Shown: positions 6,801 through 10,103 of the stretch, piece after piece
How positions within the stretch are numbered: position 1 is the stretch's first letter
How the letters are laid out: each line of letters opens with the position of its first letter
Assembly (NCBI GenBank): GCA_036939975.1
Contig: JALLPB010001381.1
Span: 1 to 10,103 of the forward strand
Source of the DNA: Cyclostephanos tholiformis
Lineage: Eukaryota; Bacillariophyta; Thalassiosirophyceae; Thalassiosirales; Thalassiosiraceae
Direction of reading: 5' to 3'
DNA length: 10,103 nt
The notes under the pieces: model-generated
What the model was told of the DNA's origin: nothing
Database searches by the model: none
Seen by the model: the letters and a program-made list of their open reading frames with translations, nothing else
Made by a program: the position numbers and the translations under genes

Positions 6801-9432
6801 CCTTTCACTGGACAGCCTATGCCCTCAATTCGACAGCTGCCCAAATGAGAACATTTTTCGCGGTCATTTCGGTATCGAGTATTATGTTGACGGCACCCAA
6901 TACGTTAGGGCCATCTCACCGTTCGAATTCGCATCGTGTTACGGGCTCATCGATCGGCTTCGTTACTGCCTGGCGCAGCCTGCCCACTGGTTCGCGCTCG
7001 ATATGGGCATCCCAGCACTCACATCCGCCTGGATATTTGATCATATCAACGACCGTCTATGCGATATTCGTGACAGCAATACCGAGATTTTTCCGCCCCG
7101 GCAATATGCTGCCCCAGCCGCCCACATTCAAGCATTCGTCAATGGCACCATCGCCACTCGACTCCCCGACCGCCAACGATGGATCGACGAATATGGGTCA
7201 GACTCTGTGTTATCCAAGGTCCGACACATCGTTTTGAACCCCGGGGCGCTATCTAAAGAAACCCTAAAGGACATTCCATTTAACTATCACTCGATGCTGC
7301 GACAGGCGTTGGTTGTCATCGAAGATGACATGCTTGTCTTTCGCGAGCCAATTTCGGGCGGGTTATCTTACACCAAATTGATTCTGGTGCCAGCCTCTTT
7401 ACGGAACATAATATTCATTGCCTTCCATTCAAACGCCATCGGTGGTCACTTCAACGCCGTCCGAACACTGCACCGCATTCGCCTTCGTTATTATTGGCCA
7501 GGAATGTATTCCTACATCAAACGGATGTGCGCCGCATGCCCTGGTTGCACCCTCTCCAACGCAACAAAATCAAAATCCAGCGAGTTGATTTACAATTTCC
7601 CGACCGAAGCCCCATTCATGGTCCTTCACGTTGATGCCTATATGGCTGGTTCACACACTGGTTTTGAGGGCTCTGAGGTCTACCTCGTCGCATGTTGTGG
7701 TATGTGTACCTTTGGCGCTCTCGAGCCGGTAGCCGGAGCTAACTCAACTACATTTGCATCGGCCATTATGAAAATTCAACTCAGATATGGGTTCTGTCAT
7801 ACTGTAGTCTTGGATAAAGATACAAAGTTCTTTGGTGTTTGTCGTGAGGCCTTGGATCTGTTAAAGATCAATTGCCACGTCCTCTCGGGAGACAATCACA
7901 ATCCTATGCTTGTCGAGCGCCTTTGCCGATATTTCAACAAGGGATTGACAATTATGTGCAACGAACGCAATTCCGTCCGCGTCGCGCTTGAATGCCTTCT
8001 CCTCCTCCTTTATGCGTGGAATTCATGCCCTGTCCCGGGCACGGACATATCTCGGAGCCTTGTGGCAGTCGGCCGGGAATTCGCATTTCCAATAGACTTT
8101 TCCAGCGGCAGGCACTGGCAATTGACATCATCACCCGCCACCGTTGAGAGTTACTCAAAGGAGCTTGCTACACGCTTAAGCTCGTGCCGCGCGATCGCCG
8201 ATATTTTAGTTTCGGAGCAACGCGATTGGCATCGTGCCCTCGTCAATTCCCGACGGCCTAACCCGCGCGTCTATTCACCCGGTGATATCGTCTTTGCTCG
8301 TCGCGCAACCCGTTCCGTTGCAAGCAAAGGTCGCGTTGGCAAACTTGAATACAAATTCACCGGCCCGTGGCGTATTGTCGAATCGTTACGCGGCGCGTCG
8401 TATGCCATCGAACACTGCCACTTGCCTTCGCGTAGGGAGAAAAAGCACGCGTCAGATTTGACGCCATACCCGATGGAACTCATTCCATTTGAACCTGTCG
8501 ATGGCGCCGATACTCGCTATGGTCAGCTCTACAAGCCAATCGGCGAAAACCCTTTCAAAGAAGCCGGCCTCAAAGGTTTCAATCCCGCCGCTCCCTTCAA
8601 GGTCGCAGCACAGTTTCTCAATGTTGGCGACTATAAAGACTTCCGCTGGCCTTCGCTTGCGGAGCTCAATGATGAATTTGATCCGTGGGAATGGCTTAAC
8701 GACGAGGAACGACGGAGCTTCATGCGTGATAACGACCCGTTCTCACCCCCCGCTCTTTATACTGGACCTCCCCCAAGCCCGCCCACTGCCAACACTCCGC
8801 CACCATCGGCACCGTCGATTACCGACCTTGCGCCGCGGATCATTTCCAGTAACGACAAGCTATTTTTCATCGCCCACTCAATTGGTACGTCGACTCGTGA
8901 GTGGCGGCTCGTCCGGGTTGCATTTCAGGACTCCATCTCGCTCTACCCTGCCGCCCTCCAAGATGGTCGCTTCCTTGTCGAGTTCTACCTTTCGCACCCG
9001 AACGACGTACGTTGCAACGCCATCAATCAGCGTTTTTGGTTACAATATCGCGATCATGTTGCCCCCACTTTTGGGCATATTGATAGCCATCTCATCACAC
9101 CTTCCGACACCTCTGAGAGCAAAGCTTTGCAACTCAATCTGATTCCGGTCCGCTGTTGGGTGAATCTTACCCACATCGACACCTTCATCCATGGTCCCTT
9201 CGACTTTGCGACTGTTCGGGGTCGCAAAACGCGCGACCGTGTGGGACAAATGGATTGGGATGTACTTTGCACCAAATCCTCCATGTTCGTCAACAAGGTG
9301 CCTTCGTTTTCTCTACCAACGTATTCCATCCATTCGGACCGCGGCGTCCACACTATTCTCCCGAATTCTCTGGAAGTCTCCGACTTCATGGACTCGCCAG
9401 CTTCTTCGGCCATTCACCCCAGCATCGGTTGA
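3808..9432 (+). CDS. pol: Pol polyprotein (ORF2): reverse transcriptase, RNase H, methyltransferase-like domain, integrase, C-terminal domain
   Basis: The 1,874-residue protein copies element RNA to DNA and integrates it. RT (~115-385) shows D248 in YDAVMGYHQI, MPFGPTNGPATF (281-292) and D325/D326 in IIVDDI, where Ty3 elements usually have an aromatic residue before xDD. RNase H (~470-615) has D476, E542, D567 and D610. A domain at ~735-1083 resembles a degraded C5 DNA methyltransferase. Integrase has a zinc-binding H1207-x6-H1214...C1244-x2-C1247, core residues D1276, D1336 and E1370 (33 residues between the last two), and a GPY/F-type module at ~1492-1545 (TGPWRIV). A proline-rich linker (~1645-1675) leads to a conserved ~190-residue C-terminal domain. 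There is no protease, which lies in ORF1. The frame is open only from 3757; ATG 3808 is the first Met, but translation may enter by splicing from gag. All catalytic positions look intact. Confidence 0.93.
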   Translation: MSSVPPSGPHDSSRVPSAALDSIRVAPKPSFRAKKKARNVFYDDRGFPDQSSDYDNLLHNIDGGVVLRRRKFVAPTLDIDDPLFNFTFSEDRDGPQLAKDLDLSHLEPAQRDRVTALIKKYWCVFDDRGTFVPVKHYQCIIDTGTATPIAMKNIRYGPREIPIMEKSIAALAKMGQIRQIHDGPWLFKALLAPKPHQERVRNIDDFVWRFCVNYIPLNQVTRLIAYPIPRCDDAVEFAFQGFWMWLYDAVMGYHQISVAPESQDKLAFQGPNAIKWTYTVMPFGPTNGPATFIMMIHDIDSVWKEAASLLGLSIGNHVDTKIIVDDIINWGDSFDTALKYIECQLRVAKAYRLTLSLKKSHFFPRRFEFVGIDVSPDGNRPAMSKHDLLRTWPTPTVVRDIASFVGFLQFYSKFIPCFELRIEPLRNIMLRDYTEPIGDLWTAEAQECFNSLRTSILDDPCLRRFDPSKLTVLRTDFSSKGFGYVVCQPDADDISLSLVAEFMSGNGFRFLTKHDKGTLHPVAFGSRRARGNEKYLHSYLGEAFCGDYAMNKFRHMCWGRRFVWVTDCYAVKFILSYDGANQAILRLQMRLMGWDVDIVHRRNEHLVDADYWSRLDADLCYDPTFRTYLHLTNHFKHTNPPPAEIPIEDRHMPYYRGPRLQQPCAPRDNDIPGESPPAPVDAPDHANATLLARIVTDGDQGFTTLSHRPVRFGCFNPPGTYPQSTPPKVLYNAELPMIAYSASHFPWAVYGFNSGHFTSTIEHRNLPFSIVLACDPYTYGRALFHEVAKCDTVLLGATELLSHIRGSGIISPVDGYLIHSHRYQSGEPATIFWSLQASIVEQLYAIRKLRIFVAFVHPDHDSRSVTKFVNRLHSLSWVITKTDCSFPDYGDSVVGTCSVIIGVHGGSQPTVNPLLFRMPPTRRPLPLSSFIWEPFNTTEYQVSFARGDTKFDVPSESASMIATSPTPKVSASLPAGLIILYYLHRHDGNVSSLTGSAVLSLDSLCPQFDSCPNENIFRGHFGIEYYVDGTQYVRAISPFEFASCYGLIDRLRYCLAQPAHWFALDMGIPALTSAWIFDHINDRLCDIRDSNTEIFPPRQYAAPAAHIQAFVNGTIATRLPDRQRWIDEYGSDSVLSKVRHIVLNPGALSKETLKDIPFNYHSMLRQALVVIEDDMLVFREPISGGLSYTKLILVPASLRNIIFIAFHSNAIGGHFNAVRTLHRIRLRYYWPGMYSYIKRMCAACPGCTLSNATKSKSSELIYNFPTEAPFMVLHVDAYMAGSHTGFEGSEVYLVACCGMCTFGALEPVAGANSTTFASAIMKIQLRYGFCHTVVLDKDTKFFGVCREALDLLKINCHVLSGDNHNPMLVERLCRYFNKGLTIMCNERNSVRVALECLLLLLYAWNSCPVPGTDISRSLVAVGREFAFPIDFSSGRHWQLTSSPATVESYSKELATRLSSCRAIADILVSEQRDWHRALVNSRRPNPRVYSPGDIVFARRATRSVASKGRVGKLEYKFTGPWRIVESLRGASYAIEHCHLPSRREKKHASDLTPYPMELIPFEPVDGADTRYGQLYKPIGENPFKEAGLKGFNPAAPFKVAAQFLNVGDYKDFRWPSLAELNDEFDPWEWLNDEERRSFMRDNDPFSPPALYTGPPPSPPTANTPPPSAPSITDLAPRIISSNDKLFFIAHSIGTSTREWRLVRVAFQDSISLYPAALQDGRFLVEFYLSHPNDVRCNAINQRFWLQYRDHVAPTFGHIDSHLITPSDTSESKALQLNLIPVRCWVNLTHIDTFIHGPFDFATVRGRKTRDRVGQMDWDVLCTKSSMFVNKVPSFSLPTYSIHSDRGVHTILPNSLEVSDFMDSPASSAIHPSIG
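6010..7056 (+). other. Degenerate C5-cytosine DNA methyltransferase-like domain within Pol (residues ~735-1083)
   Basis: Located between RNase H and integrase. Motif order follows C5 methyltransferases. A motif I/II-like stretch runs from YGFNSGHF (750-757) to ACDPYTYG (773-780), matching the usual glycine-rich loop followed by an acidic residue before Pro-Tyr. VDGYLIHSHRYQ (813-824) sits where PPCQ belongs, with Tyr823 in place of the catalytic Cys. FVAFVHPDHD (852-861) takes the ENV position, and SFPDYGD...SVIIGV (885-903) the GVPQxRxR region. A target-recognition-like segment ends in LSLDSLCPQF (999-1008). VRAISPFEFASCYGLID (1033-1049) matches motif IX, and MGIPALTSAWIF (1066-1077) motif X. 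All catalytic signatures are lost, so a binding or structural role is more likely than methylation. The assignment is by eye. Confidence 0.55.
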
Positions 9433-9457
9433 CAAAAGGTCTCCTATGCTACCCCAA

Positions 9458-9476
9458 TTTTTTTTCTTTTTCTTCT
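9458..9476 (+). promoter_or_regulatory. Pyrimidine tract downstream of pol stop (second copy)
   Basis: Identical to 617-635 over the eight-T run and the following CTTTTTCTTCT, 25 nt after the pol stop. Its preservation amid indels supports a role in RNA 3' processing or DNA-strand priming, which cannot be told apart from sequence. Confidence 0.4.
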
Positions 9477-9686
9477 GGCACATCGCCGCAGTTGTCCGAT
9501 TGGATCGTTGCCCTTTTTTGTTGCGACGAGGAAACGATATTTGGCTCAGTTATTGCGCTCCAGCAATTGGTATTGGGTCCGACTTTCACTACTTCGCAAT
9601 CAGGTTTATGATTTGCTGTACGACTCTCATCACAGTCCCTCCAGCTGTTTGACTCGGCTTGCCTCGTCTTCTAATTTTGGGTGGCT

Positions 9687-9707
9687 TAAGTGAGATGGAC
9701 TCACTTA
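9687..9707 (+). other. Hairpin A (second copy)
   Basis: TAAGTGAG and CTCACTTA arms are identical to those at 847-867; the 5-nt loop is ATGGA and not CTGGA. Confidence 0.6.
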
Positions 9708-9724
9708 TCAGCCATTCGGGACTG

Positions 9725-9761
9725 GTGTCATGAGTGTCATTCCATGACACCTTCATGACAC
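9725..9761 (+). other. Hairpin B (second copy)
   Basis: GTGTCATGA (9725-9733) pairs with TCATGACAC (9753-9761), and GTGTCAT (9734-9740) with ATGACAC (9744-9750) around a 3-nt loop, with the same 2-nt CT bulge as the upstream copy. The T9731-A9755 pair replaces C891-G915, and the inner stem gains one pair. Confidence 0.65.
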
Positions 9762-9833
9762 GTGTGTGACACCATCTGGAAATAGCGTAGCCTAAAAACT
9801 AGCCATAATCTTTCCCTTCTAACCACACTTAAG

Positions 9834-9845
9834 TGGTGCTCCATG
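9834..9845 (+). promoter_or_regulatory. Primer-binding site candidate (second copy)
   Basis: TGGTGCTCCATG is identical to 994-1005 and lies 137 nt upstream of the downstream gag ATG. The T-arm-like AATCGAACCCCC recurs at 9851-9862. The only changes across both blocks are two bases just after the first one (AA to TT). Confidence 0.5.
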
Positions 9846-9970
9846 TTAATAATCGAACCCCCGAATTCGCCCATCCTTCTCTGCCTTTGGGCTCTCCCCC
9901 CTCCGACCCTGCCGGTCTGATCCCTTCGTGCGATAGCAGCAGGTCTCTCAACGAGCAGCACTCTCGAAGA

Positions 9971-10103
9971 ATGAGCATCAACAATGCGGCAGCGTCCATC
10001 CGAGGCGAGATGAGCTTTGCACCCCTCGACCTCGTCGAGGCTCGCGTTGGCAGTAATTCCCTCAAGCTCTACCCCCCTATCTCGAAGGACATGCCCGTCT
10101 GGG
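9971..10103 (+). CDS. gag: Gag-protease polyprotein, N-terminal fragment of the downstream element copy (partial)
   Basis: The first 44 codons of the next gag copy run off the window. The ATG context (GAAGAATGAGC) matches the complete gag at 1130. Codons 3-9 carry seven nucleotide differences from that copy, two of which change residues (Val3 to Ile, Val8 to Ala). The following 106 nt differ at only one synonymous position. No stop or frameshift is seen. Whether this third copy is complete cannot be told. Confidence 0.88.
   Translation, partial: MSINNAAASIRGEMSFAPLDLVEARVGSNSLKLYPPISKDMPVW

Larger units (their letters stand above)
588..9970 (+). mobile_element. Complete Ty3/gypsy-type LTR retrotransposon unit in a head-to-tail array (outer limits approximate)
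   Basis: The unit contains gag-protease (1130-3613) and RT-RNase H-integrase (3808-9432), both uninterrupted, between two homologous inter-element regions. The domain order protease, RT, RNase H, integrase is that of Ty3/gypsy (Metaviridae) and differs from copia, where integrase precedes RT. Intact ORFs over more than 8 kb suggest recent activity. The feature limits are the two inter-element regions, because no junction with host DNA is present and exact LTR ends and target-site duplications cannot be read. The copies on either side continue beyond the window. Neighbouring LTR elements in tandem usually share an LTR after recombination; that explanation is inferred here. Confidence 0.85.
9433..9970 (+). 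other. Inter-element non-coding region 2 (3' UTR, LTR, primer-binding site, gag leader)
   Basis: The second copy of the inter-element region (538 bp) has the same order of parts as 588-1129: pyrimidine tract 9458-9476, hairpin A 9687-9707, hairpin B 9725-9761, CACTTAAGTG, then the primer-binding-site candidate. Copies differ by scattered substitutions and a few small indels. No gene is visible on either strand; short minus-strand reading frames here are not conserved between copies. Confidence 0.75.
8846..10103 (+). repeat. Direct repeat, downstream copy
   Basis: Homologous partner of positions 1-1262. It covers the end of pol, the second inter-element region and the first 44 codons of the next gag. 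Divergence from the upstream copy is uneven: about 8% in the pol tail, higher in the gag leader, and almost none over the last 106 nt. Confidence 0.9.

Overview
The window carries one complete Ty3/gypsy-type LTR retrotransposon unit between two partial copies of the same element, all head to tail on the + strand. Several protein signatures look like the Ty3-like elements I recall from diatom and other stramenopile genomes: the variant zinc knuckle, the retropepsin at the end of the Gag ORF, a reverse transcriptase (RT) active site read IVDD, and a long C-terminal extension after integrase. That host guess rests on memory, not on a search. No host gene, rRNA, tRNA or CRISPR array is visible.

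Layout. Positions 3-587 are the last ~195 codons of an upstream pol copy. Positions 588-1129 are an inter-element region that must hold the LTR, the primer-binding site and the gag leader. A complete gag-protease ORF follows (1130-3613), then a 194-bp gap, then a complete 1,874-codon pol ORF (3808-9432). The inter-element region repeats at 9433-9970, and the first 44 codons of a downstream gag copy run off the window (9971-10103). Positions 1-1262 and 8846-10103 are homologous (offset 8841-8845). By hand count they differ at 49 of 585 positions in the pol tail, so they are distinct copies.

How the parts work together. ORF1 supplies the particle protein, an RNA-binding segment and the protease. 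ORF2 supplies RT, RNase H and integrase. The two ORFs do not overlap, and stops block the pol frame in the gap, so ribosomal frameshifting cannot join them. A GT-AG intron at 3610-3797 would remove the gag stop and both pol-frame stops, and would fuse the ORFs in frame. Unspliced RNA would then give Gag-Pro and spliced RNA Gag-Pro-Pol, as in plant Ogre elements.

The two most interesting points are that intron and the ~350-residue domain between RNase H and integrase. That domain follows the motif order of a C5-cytosine DNA methyltransferase, but the catalytic motifs are gone. The non-coding region also holds hairpins with a compensatory base-pair change between copies, and a possible two-part tRNA primer site.
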